Of a stretch of 64,000 nucleotides of DNA, positions 25,614 to 37,057 are shown piece after piece. The notes below the pieces were generated by a model. That model was not told the origin of the DNA. It saw only the letters and a program-made list of their open reading frames with translations, and ran no database searches. This stretch comes from Chromobacterium sp. ATCC 53434 (lineage in GTDB: Bacteria > Pseudomonadota > Gammaproteobacteria > Burkholderiales > Chromobacteriaceae), in NCBI RefSeq assembly GCF_002848345.1, contig NZ_CP025429.1:3348001-3412000 (forward strand). Reading direction: 5' to 3'. The first letter of the stretch is position 1; each line of letters begins with the position of its first letter. The position numbers and the translations under genes were made by a program.

Positions 25614-26378
25614 TCAGGCGCCCGGCCACAGGCGGTAATACAGCATGCCCAGCGACTCCCTCAGCAGCGTGTGGCATTCGGCCATCGCGCTGCCGCTGGG
25701 AATGTAGCGGGCGGCCGCAGGGCCGTCGTAGCGTATGAAGGCGGTCGGCGCCGGCAACACCTGCAGGCCCTGATGCCGGAAAAACGGCACCGCGCGCGCC
25801 AGATGCCAGCCCTGGCTGACCAAGGCGATCCGCGTCGCGCCGTCGGCCTTCAGCATCGCCGCCGACAGCCTGGCGTTTTCCAGCGTGGTGTTGGAGCGGC
25901 TCTCCAGCCAGCGCGCATGGAGGCCGTAGTCTTGGCGAAGCACCCGCGCCATCACCTCGGCCTCCGGCTCGCCTCCCATCGGCGCGCCGCCGGTTACCAG
26001 CAGCGGCTTGCCGCTGTGCCGGGCCAGGTAGGCGCCGTAGCGCAGCCGGACCAGCGTGTCGGCGCCGGGCGCGTTGCCGTCGAACTCAGGCGCCTCTCGC
26101 TTGCCCCCGCCCAACACCACGATGGCGTCGACCGTGGCCAGATCGGCCGGCCGCAGCGCCGGATAGCGTTCGACGCCCTGCGCCAGCCACATCGCCGTCT
26201 GCGGAATCGACAGCAGATAGGTCAGCGCCACGCCGAAGGCCAGCAGCAGCCGGCCGGCATGCTGCCAGCGCCGGACCAGCATCGCGCCGGCGACGATGGG
26301 CAGCAGATTCAGAATCGGCGGCAACAGCAAGGCGCCCAGCAAGCGGTGCGCCAGCACCATCAGACTCGCTCCGTCCAT
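25614..26378 (-). CDS. YdcF/ElyC-family (DUF218) membrane protein
   Basis: 254 residues. Two N-terminal membrane segments (about 10-32 and 42-62) precede a DUF218 domain (about 85-245) with VDAIVVLGGGKRE, LLVTGGAPMGGE, ESRSNTTLENARLS and LVSQGWHLARAV. ElyC/YdcF proteins act in cell-envelope processes, including peptidoglycan precursor metabolism in E. coli; the reaction is not settled. GGAGGT lies 6 nt before the ATG. It follows the sensor-like gene at 26424-27788 after 45 bp on the same strand. Confidence 0.9.
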   Translation of the reverse strand: MDGASLMVLAHRLLGALLLPPILNLLPIVAGAMLVRRWQHAGRLLLAFGVALTYLLSIPQTAMWLAQGVERYPALRPADLATVDAIVVLGGGKREAPEFDGNAPGADTLVRLRYGAYLARHSGKPLLVTGGAPMGGEPEAEVMARVLRQDYGLHARWLESRSNTTLENARLSAAMLKADGATRIALVSQGWHLARAVPFFRHQGLQVLPAPTAFIRYDGPAAARYIPSGSAMAECHTLLRESLGMLYYRLWPGA

Positions 26379-26423
26379 CTCTGACCTCCATAGGCGGGAA
26401 ATGCCGACAGGATACCAGCCTTG

Positions 26424-27788
26424 TCACGCCGACGGCGGTCCGTCTCCGGACCTCAGCCCGAACGCCATCGCCAGCAACGGCGCCAGCAACGCCGCCGCCA
26501 ACCATTTCCACATCCGCTCCAGCACCTGCCGCGCGCCGCCCAGGGCGCCGTCGAAGGCCTGCTGATTGATCGCGCGGGTATGGTCCAGCGATTCGATGAA
26601 GTTGTCGAAGGCCCAGTCGGCGCGTCGCGGCTGGCCGCCCAGGCTCAAGGCCAGCGCCTGGCTATGGCGGCCGGCGTCCTCCAGTCCGCGGGCGCGGGCC
26701 GCGATGCGCAGATACTCGCCCCAGGCGCGCAGCGCCGCCGCGGCGCTGGACGCCTCGCCGTCGAAGTCTATGCTGGCCATCTCCTCCCCGAGCAGGCCCT
26801 TGTCCCTGAAACGGTCGGGCTTGGCGTCGAAGGCCCGCGCGTCGGCCGGCGGCTCGCCATGGAACAATCGGGCGGCGCTGGCGGCGAACAGCGCCTGCTG
26901 CGCCACCTTGTCCCGGCCGGGCGGCAGCAGCAGATAGATGCTCTGTTGGGCATTGGCCAGATAGGCCCAGGCCTTGGACTGCGCCAGCAGATAGACGGAA
27001 TCGAAGGCGTCCTCCTTCGCCACCTTCATCTGGTGGCCGATCTCGGCGCCACAGGACAGAAAGCCGCCGGCGGCCGTCAGCATCGCCAGCAGGCCGGCCA
27101 GCAAGACCGGACTGAGCCTGCGGCGGAAGCGGCGGGCGAGGAAGAACTGGGTCTCCAGCAACAGCAGGGCCAGCAGCCCCGTCGTCGCGACGAACAGATA
27201 GGTCCAGCCGCGCGCCAGCCGACGCTCGTCGGCGTATGCCTGGTTCAGATGCTTCTCATTGGTCTGATCCAGTTGCCGCGCCTGCGGCAGAATGCGCTCG
27301 CGCATCAGCGCGTCCGCCTGCAGCAGCGCCGCCGGATCGCCGCGTTGCGCCAGCGTCCTGCCGATCAGACGCTGGTATTCCGCCAGATGCCCCATCGTGG
27401 CCAGTATCGGCAGCCTCTCCTCCTCGCCGTAGGTGATGTTCTGCGCGGCCGACACCAGATGGTCGTTGGCCTGGGCGATGGACTGGCGGAAGGCCAGCGC
27501 GCTGGGTCCGGAGTCGCTCTCGCCGGCCAGCAGCACATTGACGATCTGGGTATGGGCGTCGGCCAGCGCGGTACGGATGTCCTGCGCGGCAATGATGGAC
27601 GGCGCTGCGTCGCGCCCGACCGTCTGCATCACATCGCGGACGGACAGCCAGGCCCCCAGGCCGGCCACGGCGGCCAGCAAGACCAGCGCGAGCGCCGCCC
27701 GCCGCCGCAGCCTCAATTGAAATGGCACCAGATGGCGCGTCGCCAGCAACACCGATTCGGCGATGGAAACAACTTGCCGGGTGGGCAC
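26424..27788 (-). CDS. Sensor-like membrane protein with two helical periplasmic regions and no output domain
   Basis: 454 residues, GTG start fixed by AAGGAG 6 nt upstream. Predicted order: membrane helix near 30-48, a helical periplasmic region (about 50-190) resembling four-helix-bundle sensors of chemoreceptors, two adjacent membrane helices near 195-215 and 225-245, a second helical periplasmic region (about 246-430) and a last membrane helix near 433-450 with a short tail. No HAMP, kinase, MCP, GGDEF or EAL domain follows. I do not recognise the family. It may signal through a partner, possibly the YdcF-like protein encoded 45 bp downstream. Confidence 0.78.
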   Translation of the reverse strand: MPTRQVVSIAESVLLATRHLVPFQLRLRRRAALALVLLAAVAGLGAWLSVRDVMQTVGRDAAPSIIAAQDIRTALADAHTQIVNVLLAGESDSGPSALAFRQSIAQANDHLVSAAQNITYGEEERLPILATMGHLAEYQRLIGRTLAQRGDPAALLQADALMRERILPQARQLDQTNEKHLNQAYADERRLARGWTYLFVATTGLLALLLLETQFFLARRFRRRLSPVLLAGLLAMLTAAGGFLSCGAEIGHQMKVAKEDAFDSVYLLAQSKAWAYLANAQQSIYLLLPPGRDKVAQQALFAASAARLFHGEPPADARAFDAKPDRFRDKGLLGEEMASIDFDGEASSAAAALRAWGEYLRIAARARGLEDAGRHSQALALSLGGQPRRADWAFDNFIESLDHTRAINQQAFDGALGGARQVLERMWKWLAAALLAPLLAMAFGLRSGDGPPSA

Positions 27789-27953
27789 TCGGTTCTCCTT
27801 AAAACGGGTAAGAGCCTGTTCGCGGCCGGATCATGACATTTAACGCACCCGGCCGCTTCCGGTGCACCGCTCGCATGCGAACCGGCCATCGGTTTGCCGT
27901 TATACTCAACGGAGCAGGGGCCGCCATGCCTGGCGGCGACTACGGAGAAAGCC

Positions 27954-28691
27954 ATGGCCCTCTGGCAGCAAGCATGCACACTCGTACTGTCCGCTTTCTT
28001 CTGCGCCGCCGCCTGCGCCGGCGAGTCCCTGATGCTGGGCGCCTCCGAATATCCGCCATACATGTCGCCGCGGATGGACAACGGCGGCGTCGCCGTGGCC
28101 ATCGTCCGCGAGGCCTTCCGCCGCGCCGGCTATCCGGTCAAAACCGTCTACCTGCCGTGGGCGCGCGCGGTCAACGAGGCCCACGACGGCCACCTGGACG
28201 GCATCGTCGGCCTGTGGACGACGCCGGAGCGCAAGCGCGGCTTCCTGTTCTCACAGGCCTTCCTCGACAACCACATCGGCTTCTTCAAGCGCCGCGGCGA
28301 CGCGATACGCTACCGGACGCTGGCTGACCTGAAGTCCTACACCGTCGGCACCGTGCGCGGCTACGCCAATTCGGAAGCCTTCGAGCGCGCCGGCTTGAAG
28401 ACCGACGAAACGCTGAGCGACGCCAGCAATCTGGCCAAGCTGGCGGCGCATCACATCGATCTGGCGCTGATAGACCGCGGCGTCGCCAACTATCTGCTGG
28501 GCGGCAGCCAGGCCGCGCTGGCGGGCAAGCTGGAATGGCTGCCGCCGGCCGTCGTCGTCTACCCGATGCACCTGGGCATCTCCAGGCGGCAGCCCCAGGC
28601 GGAAAAGCGCATAGCCGACTTCAACCGCGCGCTGGAGACGATGCGGCAGGACGGCACGCTGGACAAGATGCTGAAGCAGGCGAAGATTTGA
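27954..28691 (+). CDS. Periplasmic solute-binding protein (SBP family 3), orphan
   Basis: 245 residues with a signal peptide (MALWQQACTLVLSAFFCAAACAGES). The mature part has the family 3 fold landmarks: ASEYPPYM near the start, GVAVAIVREAFRRAGY, LDGIVGLWTTPERK and FSQAFLDNHIGFFKR. Such proteins bind amino acids or related polar ligands. No permease or ATPase gene is adjacent, so it may serve a remote transporter or act as a sensor ligand carrier. GGAGA lies 5 nt before the ATG; a -10-like TATACT is at 27901-27906. Confidence 0.87.
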   Translation: MALWQQACTLVLSAFFCAAACAGESLMLGASEYPPYMSPRMDNGGVAVAIVREAFRRAGYPVKTVYLPWARAVNEAHDGHLDGIVGLWTTPERKRGFLFSQAFLDNHIGFFKRRGDAIRYRTLADLKSYTVGTVRGYANSEAFERAGLKTDETLSDASNLAKLAAHHIDLALIDRGVANYLLGGSQAALAGKLEWLPPAVVVYPMHLGISRRQPQAEKRIADFNRALETMRQDGTLDKMLKQAKI

Positions 28692-28704
28692 GAATGAGAA
28701 CGTG

Positions 28705-28725
28705 AAAAAGCCGCCCACAGGCGGC
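28705..28725 (-). terminator. Intrinsic terminator of the liv operon
   Basis: On the minus strand GCCGCC-TGTG-GGCGGC is followed by TTTTT (plus-strand A5 at 28705-28709). A second strong hairpin (CCCCGCCGGC/GCCGGCGGGG, 28736-28757) lies between it and the livF stop. Confidence 0.85.
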
Positions 28726-28772
28726 CGATGCGGCGCCCCGCCGGCTCGCCGGCGGGGGATGGACCAAGCGTC

Positions 28773-29483
28773 TTACTCGCCCAGATAGGCGTTGCGGACC
28801 CGCTCGTCGTTGAGCAGCTCCTTGGCGTCGCCGCTCATCGTGATGCGGCCACTCTCCATCACGTAGCCGCGCTGCGACACTTCCAGCGCCAGCTTGGCGT
28901 TCTGCTCGACCAGCAGCATGGTCACGCCCTGCTTGGACACCATCTGGATGATCTCGAAGATCTTCTCGACGATGATGGGCGCGAGGCCCATCGACGGCTC
29001 GTCCAGCAACAGCAGCTTCGGTTTGGACAGCATCGCGCGGCCCATCGCCACCATCTGCTGCTCACCGCCGGACAAGGTGCCGGCCAGCTGCAGGCGGCGC
29101 TCCTTCAGCCGCGGGAACAGTTCGTAGACATGCTCGATCTCGCTCTGGATCGCCGCCTTGTCGTTGCGGTAGTAGGCGCCCATCTGCAGGTTCTCTTCCA
29201 CCGTCAGCTTGGCGAACACGCCGCGGCCCTCGGGCACCATCGCCAGGCCGTGGCGGACGAAATCGTACGACGGAATCGACGCGACGTCCTTGCCGTCGTA
29301 GACGATGCTGCCGCCGGTCTTCTTCACCATGCCGACCAGCGTCTTCAGCGTCGTGGTCTTGCCGGCGCCGTTGGCGCCGATCAGCGTCACCAGCTCGCCC
29401 TGGTCGATGTGAAAATCTATCCCCTTGACCGCCTTGATGCCGCCATAGGCCACTTGCAGGTCTTTGACTTCCAGAATGCTCAT
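28773..29483 (-). CDS. livF: Branched-chain amino-acid ABC transporter ATPase LivF
   Basis: 236 residues, the usual LivF length. Walker A GANGAGKTT near 37-45, signature LSGGEQQMVAMGRA near 137-150, Walker B LLLLDEPSMGLAP near 157-169. It pairs with LivG to drive uptake of leucine, isoleucine and valine through LivHM. Its start overlaps the livG stop by 4 nt, so the two are translationally coupled. Last gene of the operon, followed by an intrinsic terminator. Confidence 0.95.
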   Translation of the reverse strand: MSILEVKDLQVAYGGIKAVKGIDFHIDQGELVTLIGANGAGKTTTLKTLVGMVKKTGGSIVYDGKDVASIPSYDFVRHGLAMVPEGRGVFAKLTVEENLQMGAYYRNDKAAIQSEIEHVYELFPRLKERRLQLAGTLSGGEQQMVAMGRAMLSKPKLLLLDEPSMGLAPIIVEKIFEIIQMVSKQGVTMLLVEQNAKLALEVSQRGYVMESGRITMSGDAKELLNDERVRNAYLGE

Positions 29484-30250
29484 GCGTGGGCCGCTCCCAG
29501 GTAGGCTTCAATCACTTTCGGGTTACGGCGCACCTCGTCCGGCACGCCTTCGGCGATCTTCTTGCCGTAGTCCAACACGGCGATGCGGTCGCACAGACCC
29601 ATCATCAGCTTGACGTCGTGCTCGATCAACAGCACGGTGACGCCGCCGGCGCGTATCTTGCTCATCAGCGCCTTCAACTCTTCGGTCTCGCGCGGGTTCA
29701 TGCCGGCAGCCGGCTCGTCCAGCGCCAGCAGCTTGGGCTCGGTGGCCAGCGCGCGGGCGATCTCCAGGCGGCGCTGGTGGCCGTAGGACAGATTGCGGGC
29801 CCGTTCGTGGGCGACGTCGGCGATGCCGACATATTCCAGCAACTCCCAGGCCTTGGCCTCGATCGCGCTCTCCTCGGCCATCGTGCCCCTGTCGCGCAGC
29901 ACCGCGCCCAACGCCCCGGCCTTGGAACGGATGTGACGCCCCACCATCACGTTCTCCAGCGCCGTCATTTCGGCGAACAGGCGGATGTTCTGGAAGGTGC
30001 GGGCGATGCCGGCCGCCACCACCACGTGCGGCTTCTGCTGGAACAGATTGTGGCCGTCGAACTCGAAACGCCCCTCGTCCGGCACGTAGAGGCCGGTCAA
30101 CACATTGAACAAGGTGGTCTTGCCGGCGCCGTTCGGCCCGATCAGGCCGTAGATCTCGCCCTTGTTGATGGTGAGCCCTACGTCGTTCAACGCGTGCAGG
30201 CCGCCGAAGCGCTTGTGGATGCCTTCTATTTTCAGCAAAACTTCAGCCAT
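29480..30250 (-). CDS. livG: Branched-chain amino-acid ABC transporter ATPase LivG
   Basis: 256 residues. Walker A GPNGAGKTT near 38-46, ABC signature NLSYGHQRRLEIARAL (LSYG variant typical of LivG) near 152-167, Walker B KLLALDEPAAGMNP near 172-185. Partner of LivF in the importer. It follows livM with a 2-bp gap. Confidence 0.95.
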   Translation of the reverse strand: MAEVLLKIEGIHKRFGGLHALNDVGLTINKGEIYGLIGPNGAGKTTLFNVLTGLYVPDEGRFEFDGHNLFQQKPHVVVAAGIARTFQNIRLFAEMTALENVMVGRHIRSKAGALGAVLRDRGTMAEESAIEAKAWELLEYVGIADVAHERARNLSYGHQRRLEIARALATEPKLLALDEPAAGMNPRETEELKALMSKIRAGGVTVLLIEHDVKLMMGLCDRIAVLDYGKKIAEGVPDEVRRNPKVIEAYLGAAHA

Positions 30251-30252
30251 GA

Positions 30253-31341
30253 TTAACCTTTCTGCGCTGCCGCTTCTTTAGCGTGCTGGAACTCGGCCTT
30301 GCGGCGCTTGGACGGCCACATCCCTTCCGGGCGGACCAGCATCATCACCACCATGGCCAAGCCGAACAGCAACATGCGGGCGTTCTCCGGATCGATGATC
30401 ATCCGGCCGAAGGTTTTCATCTGCAAGGGACCGATCACGTCGCGCAGGATTTCCGGCGCGATGGTCAGCACCACGGCGCCGAGTATCACGCCCGGAATGT
30501 GGCCCATGCCGCCCAGCACGATCATCGCCAGGATCATGATGGACTCCAGCAGGCTGAATGATTCCGGCGACACGAAGCCCTGGAAGGAGGCGAACAGGCC
30601 GCCGGCCACGCCGCCGGACAAGGCGCCCAGGCCGAAGGCCAGGAGCTTGATGTTGCGGATGTTGATGCCCATCGCCGCGGCGGCGATGTCGTCCTCGCGC
30701 AGGGCCACCCAGGCGCGGCCGATGCGGGAGTGCTGCAGGCGCCAGGCCATGATCACCACCAGCACGGTCAGCGCCAGGAACAGGTAGTAGTACAGATAGA
30801 CGCTGTGGAAGCTCAGGCCGAACAGCTCGATGGTCTGGCCCAGCGACGCGCCGCCGATGTGGATCGGGTCGATCAGGTTGATGCCCTGCGGACCGTTGGT
30901 GATGTTGACCGGCGAGTTCAGGTTGTTCATGAAGATGCGCACGATCTCGCCGAAGCCCAAGGTCACGATGGCCAGGTAGTCCCCCTTCAGCTTCAGCACC
31001 GGCGTGCCCAGCAGCACCCCACCCAGCGACGCGCAGGCGGCGCCCAGCGGAATGGTCAGGAAGAACAGCCAGTGGATGTCGAAGTGCGGGGAGCTGAGCA
31101 AGGCGTAGGTATAGGCGCCGATCGCGTAGAAGGCGATGAAGCCCAGGTCCAGCAGGCCGGCGAAACCGACGACGATGTTCAGGCCCAGCGCCAGCATCAC
31201 GTACAGCAGCGCGAAGTCGACGATGCGCACCCAGGAATTGCCCAGCGCGCCGCCGACGACGAAGGGCAGCACCAAGAGCGCGATGGCGCTGAGGGCGAAC
31301 AGACCCATCTTCTTGTTGGTATCCAGAGTATTCAGATTCAT
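30253..31341 (-). CDS. livM: Branched-chain amino-acid ABC transporter permease LivM
   Basis: 362 residues with about eight to ten membrane helices and the family motif GALSGGVAGGLFAS near residue 240. LivM and LivH form the membrane channel of the importer. A highly charged tail (SKRRKAEFQHAKEAAAQKG) ends the protein. It starts 15 bp after the livH stop. Confidence 0.95.
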   Translation of the reverse strand: MNLNTLDTNKKMGLFALSAIALLVLPFVVGGALGNSWVRIVDFALLYVMLALGLNIVVGFAGLLDLGFIAFYAIGAYTYALLSSPHFDIHWLFFLTIPLGAACASLGGVLLGTPVLKLKGDYLAIVTLGFGEIVRIFMNNLNSPVNITNGPQGINLIDPIHIGGASLGQTIELFGLSFHSVYLYYYLFLALTVLVVIMAWRLQHSRIGRAWVALREDDIAAAAMGINIRNIKLLAFGLGALSGGVAGGLFASFQGFVSPESFSLLESIMILAMIVLGGMGHIPGVILGAVVLTIAPEILRDVIGPLQMKTFGRMIIDPENARMLLFGLAMVVMMLVRPEGMWPSKRRKAEFQHAKEAAAQKG

Positions 31342-31356
31342 GTCTTTCTCTCCGGA

Positions 31357-32286
31357 TCAGGCGCGATCGGCCATTTTTTCGCCGAGCAGGCCGGACGGGC
31401 GGAAGATCAACACCACGATCAGCACGATGAAGGCGATGATGTCCTGGTAGTTGGAGCCGAGGAAGCCTCCGGTCAGCGTGCCGATATAACCGGCGCCCAG
31501 GCTCTCGATGATGCCGAGCAGCAGGCCGCCGGCGACCGCGCCGCCCAGATTGCCGATGCCGCCGAGCACCGCGGCGGTGAACGCCTTCAGGCCTATCATG
31601 AAGCCCATGTAGTAGTGGGCCTGCTCGTAGTTGGTGGCCACCATCACGCCGGCGATGGCGCCGAGGCCGGAGCCGATGACGAAGGTCGCGGAGATGATGG
31701 TGTTGACGTTGACGCCCATCAGGCCGGCCACCGCCGGGTTCTGGCTGGTGGCGCGCATCGCGCGGCCAAGCTTGGTCTTCTCCACCATCAGCAGCAGGCC
31801 GGCCATGATGGCCAGGCACAGCACGATGATCAGGATCTGCAGCTTGGTGATGCTGGCGCCGAAGACGGTCACGACGTCGTGATCGATGATGGACGGGAAC
31901 GGGATGTAGTTGCGGCCCCAGATCAGGATGGCCACCTGCTGCAGCACGATGGACATGCCGATCGCGGTGATCAGCGGCGCCAGCCGCTGCTTGCCGCGCA
32001 GCGGGCGGTAGGCGATGCGCTCGATGGTGAAGCCCAGCAGCATGCAGGCCGGAATCGCCACCAGCATGCCGATCAGCACCAGCGCCGGCCCCGGCAGATT
32101 GACGCCGGCGCCCATCAGCGCATTGACGACGGTGATGGTGACCATGGCGCCGAACATCACCACTTCGCCATGGGCGAAGTTGATCAGCCCCATGATCCCG
32201 TACACCATGGTGTAGCCCAGCGCGATCAGCGCGTAGATGCTACCCAGAACGAGACCGTTCAGGATTTGTTGCAGAAAAATGTCCAC
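31357..32286 (-). CDS. livH: Branched-chain amino-acid ABC transporter permease LivH
   Basis: 309 residues, hydrophobic throughout, starting with the characteristic segment FLQQILNGLVLGSIYALIAL and INFAHGEVVMFGA near residue 40. First gene of livHMGF. GAGGAGA precedes the ATG. No periplasmic Liv-binding protein is encoded next to it, so the binding protein must be elsewhere. Confidence 0.95.
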   Translation of the reverse strand: MDIFLQQILNGLVLGSIYALIALGYTMVYGIMGLINFAHGEVVMFGAMVTITVVNALMGAGVNLPGPALVLIGMLVAIPACMLLGFTIERIAYRPLRGKQRLAPLITAIGMSIVLQQVAILIWGRNYIPFPSIIDHDVVTVFGASITKLQILIIVLCLAIMAGLLLMVEKTKLGRAMRATSQNPAVAGLMGVNVNTIISATFVIGSGLGAIAGVMVATNYEQAHYYMGFMIGLKAFTAAVLGGIGNLGGAVAGGLLLGIIESLGAGYIGTLTGGFLGSNYQDIIAFIVLIVVLIFRPSGLLGEKMADRA

Positions 32287-32409
32287 GTTTGGAGATCTCC
32301 TCTGATTGTCGACCGGCAGCTTGGCGAGGTGTTACCTCTTGTTGACTGCTGCCTGTTTTATCTACCTGCGGCGAGCCTTTTCCTTGGCTTCTGTCCGACA
32401 GGCGAACCG

Positions 32410-32439
32410 ATTATCACCATGTATCCAATCGACTGTCAA
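32410..32439 (-). promoter_or_regulatory. Sigma-70 promoter of livHMGF
   Basis: On the minus strand TTGACA (32434-32439), 18 bp, GATAAT (32410-32415): perfect -35 and 5 of 6 in the -10. The leader to livH is about 115 nt. Confidence 0.7.
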
Positions 32440-32892
32440 TTACGCATACCGCCAAAAAAACCGAGCACCGTAAAGCATTTATTTTCAAATCATCTAATTG
32501 ATTTTTAAGACTTTTTAGGACAAATCTCCAGATCGAATTTTTATAGAGACCAGTATTGGCAAAAGTCTTTCCCTTTCCTTACCGCTTTCACATTTTGGTC
32601 ATACTCTCCATCACTTTTATTCACATGCGAACATTCAACCGATAGTCTCGGCATGCATTGTGAACAATCGACGATGAGTATCGTTCATTTGCATACAATC
32701 TACAGTACCAATTGCTATCCATTAATTCGCTGACTTCGAATATTAAAAAATTCTGCAGCACGCCCGAACCGACGCTGGCGACTTCCACCACACAACGCTG
32801 CCGATATGCAACAACCATGCCAATTTTCAACATAGCCCCCGTCTGGAATGACGGTACGCCAAGTTTGTTAACAGCGATGGGCCGGAACAATG

Positions 32893-32927
32893 AAAAAGCC
32901 CGTCCCGGCGCGGGCCGGAACGGGCTT
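32893..32927 (-). terminator. Intrinsic terminator of the aru operon
   Basis: On the minus strand AAGCCCGTTCCGGC pairs with GCCGGGACGGGCTT (one mismatch) and runs into TTTTT. It lies 21 bp after the astB stop. Confidence 0.88.
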
Positions 32928-32948
32928 GAATGAAACGGCGGACCGGGC

Positions 32949-34295
32949 TCAGGCCAGCTGGAACGGATAGACCTTGCCCAGGCCCAGGATGCGGGTCAAT
33001 TCGTCCAGCGCGCCGCGGCATTCGTTCAATAGCTGCGGATCGGCCAGATCGGCCGGCGCCAGCCGGTCGCGGTAATGGCGTTCCACCCAGTCGTTCAGCG
33101 TCGCGAACAGCGCGTCGCTCATCAATACCCCGGGATTCACCGCCGCCAGCTCGGCCTCGTTCAGCGCGACGCGCAAGCGCAGGCAGGCTGGACCGCCGCC
33201 GTTCTGCATGCTCTGCTTCAGATCGAAGGCCCTGACCTCGTCGATCGGGCCGCCGCCGGCGACGAGCTTCTGCAGATAGCTCCACACCCGCTCGCTGTTG
33301 CGGCACTCTTCCGGCACCACGATCAGCATCTTGCCGTCCGCCTTGGAGAGCAGCTGGCTGTTGAACAGATAGCTCTTCACCGCCTCCTCCACCGTCACCT
33401 CGGCGCGCGGCACCTCGATGGCGGCGAAGCGGCCGCCGCGCGCCGCCAGCTTGCGGGCGAGCTCGTCCAGCACCTCGGCCTGGTTCAGGAAGGCCTGTTG
33501 GTGGTGGAACAGCACTTCGCCGTTGCCGACCGAGATCACGTCGTTGTGGAAGACGCCGGCGTCTATGGTGTCCGGGTCCTGCTGCGCGTAGACGACGCCG
33601 GGCTCGGCCAGGCCGTGCAGCCTGGCCACCGCCCGGCTGGCCTCCAGCGTCTGCCGCGCCGGAAACTTGGCCGGCTTCGGATAGCGGCTGTCGAAGGCCG
33701 CCGCGCCGAACACGAAGAACTCGACGCCCGGCTGACCGTAGCCGGCGCAGAAACGGGTGTGATTGGCCGCGCCCTCGTCGCCGAAGTGCATCTGCGCCGG
33801 CAGCGCCTCGTGCACGGCGAAGCGCGCCTCGTCGGCGAACATCGCCCGCAGCACGCGGCCGGTTGTCGGATGCTCGATCGAGCGGTGGAATTTGTTGTTC
33901 AGATTGGCCGGCGTGAAATGCACGCGGCCGTCGGCGGTGTCGGCCGACGGACTGACCGTGGCCGCGTTGGCAGTCCACATGCTGGACGCGGACGTCGCCG
34001 CCGCCAGCATCGCTGGCGCCTCCTTGGCCGCCGCCGCGATCACCTCGGCGTCGCTGCCGGCGAAGCCCAGCCGGCGCAAGGACGCCACGTCGGGCCGCTC
34101 CTGCGGCGCCAGCACGCCCTGCTTGAAGCCCAGGTCGTGCAGCGCCTTCATCTTCTGCAGGCCCTGCTTGGCCGCCAGCTTCGGGTTGGACGCCGCGCTG
34201 ACATTGTTGGTGGACGCGACATTGCCGAAGGACAAGCCGCTGTAGTTGTGCGTCGGGCCGACCAGGCCGTCGAAATTCACTTCATAGGCATTCAT
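32949..34295 (-). CDS. astB: N-succinylarginine dihydrolase
   Basis: 448 residues, typical length (E. coli AstB 447). It hydrolyses N2-succinylarginine to N2-succinylornithine, CO2 and two ammonia, the second step of the arginine succinyltransferase pathway. N-terminal [19 protein letters not shown] and [12 protein letters not shown] with the catalytic Cys near residue 366 mark the family. Last visible gene of the aru operon; the astD-astB gap contains a repeat element of about 145 bp. Confidence 0.96.
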   Translation of the reverse strand: MNAYEVNFDGLVGPTHNYSGLSFGNVASTNNVSAASNPKLAAKQGLQKMKALHDLGFKQGVLAPQERPDVASLRRLGFAGSDAEVIAAAAKEAPAMLAAATSASSMWTANAATVSPSADTADGRVHFTPANLNNKFHRSIEHPTTGRVLRAMFADEARFAVHEALPAQMHFGDEGAANHTRFCAGYGQPGVEFFVFGAAAFDSRYPKPAKFPARQTLEASRAVARLHGLAEPGVVYAQQDPDTIDAGVFHNDVISVGNGEVLFHHQQAFLNQAEVLDELARKLAARGGRFAAIEVPRAEVTVEEAVKSYLFNSQLLSKADGKMLIVVPEECRNSERVWSYLQKLVAGGGPIDEVRAFDLKQSMQNGGGPACLRLRVALNEAELAAVNPGVLMSDALFATLNDWVERHYRDRLAPADLADPQLLNECRGALDELTRILGLGKVYPFQLA

Positions 34296-34402
34296 GTGAG
34301 AAACCTCTGTTGCCTCTATCCGTCTTGATGGCGGGGCGATCCGCCGAACCGTCCCGTCTTGCCGCCTTGCTCATGCCTTGTCGCCAGACCTTGTCGGCTG
34401 GC

Positions 34403-34548
34403 GCCCCCTCTCCCCAAGCCCTCTCCCGCCAGGGGAGAGGGGCTTGCGCGATACCTCCAGTCCAATTTCGACAGAGGCCGGTCGACTGCCGTCGCACCGA
34501 TTTTCTCCCCTCTCCCCTTGCGGGAGAGGGGCCGGGGGAGAGGGGGCT
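34403..34548. repeat. Inverted-repeat element between astD and astB
   Basis: Two arms of about 42 bp (34403-34443 and the complement of about 34507-34548) are near-identical inverted copies built on CCCCTCTCCC. Each arm also folds on itself: GCCCTCTCCC/GGGGAGAGGGGC (34418-34443) and CCCCTCTCCC/GGGAGAGGGG (34507-34531). About 64 bp separates the arms. No coding capacity. It may be an intergenic palindromic repeat or MITE remnant, and could stabilise or attenuate the operon mRNA. Confidence 0.7.
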
Positions 34549-34551
34549 CTC

Positions 34552-37046
<2,495 letters not shown>

Positions 37047-37057
37047 CGCCTCTCTCC

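Larger units (their letters stand above)
32287..32948. other. AT-rich intergenic region between astB and livH
   Basis: About 660 bp. The half nearer livH holds its promoter and a leader of about 115 nt. The part at 32440-32880 is markedly AT-rich; an open frame of 89 codons on the minus strand (32621-32890) has no ribosome site or recognisable product. The astB terminator is at 32893-32927. Nothing else recognised. Confidence 0.6.

Noticed and set aside
32621..32890. 89-codon minus-strand frame in the AT-rich gap upstream of livH
   Set aside because: No Shine-Dalgarno site, no similarity recognised, and it lies between a terminator and a promoter of other operons. A decayed gene fragment cannot be excluded.
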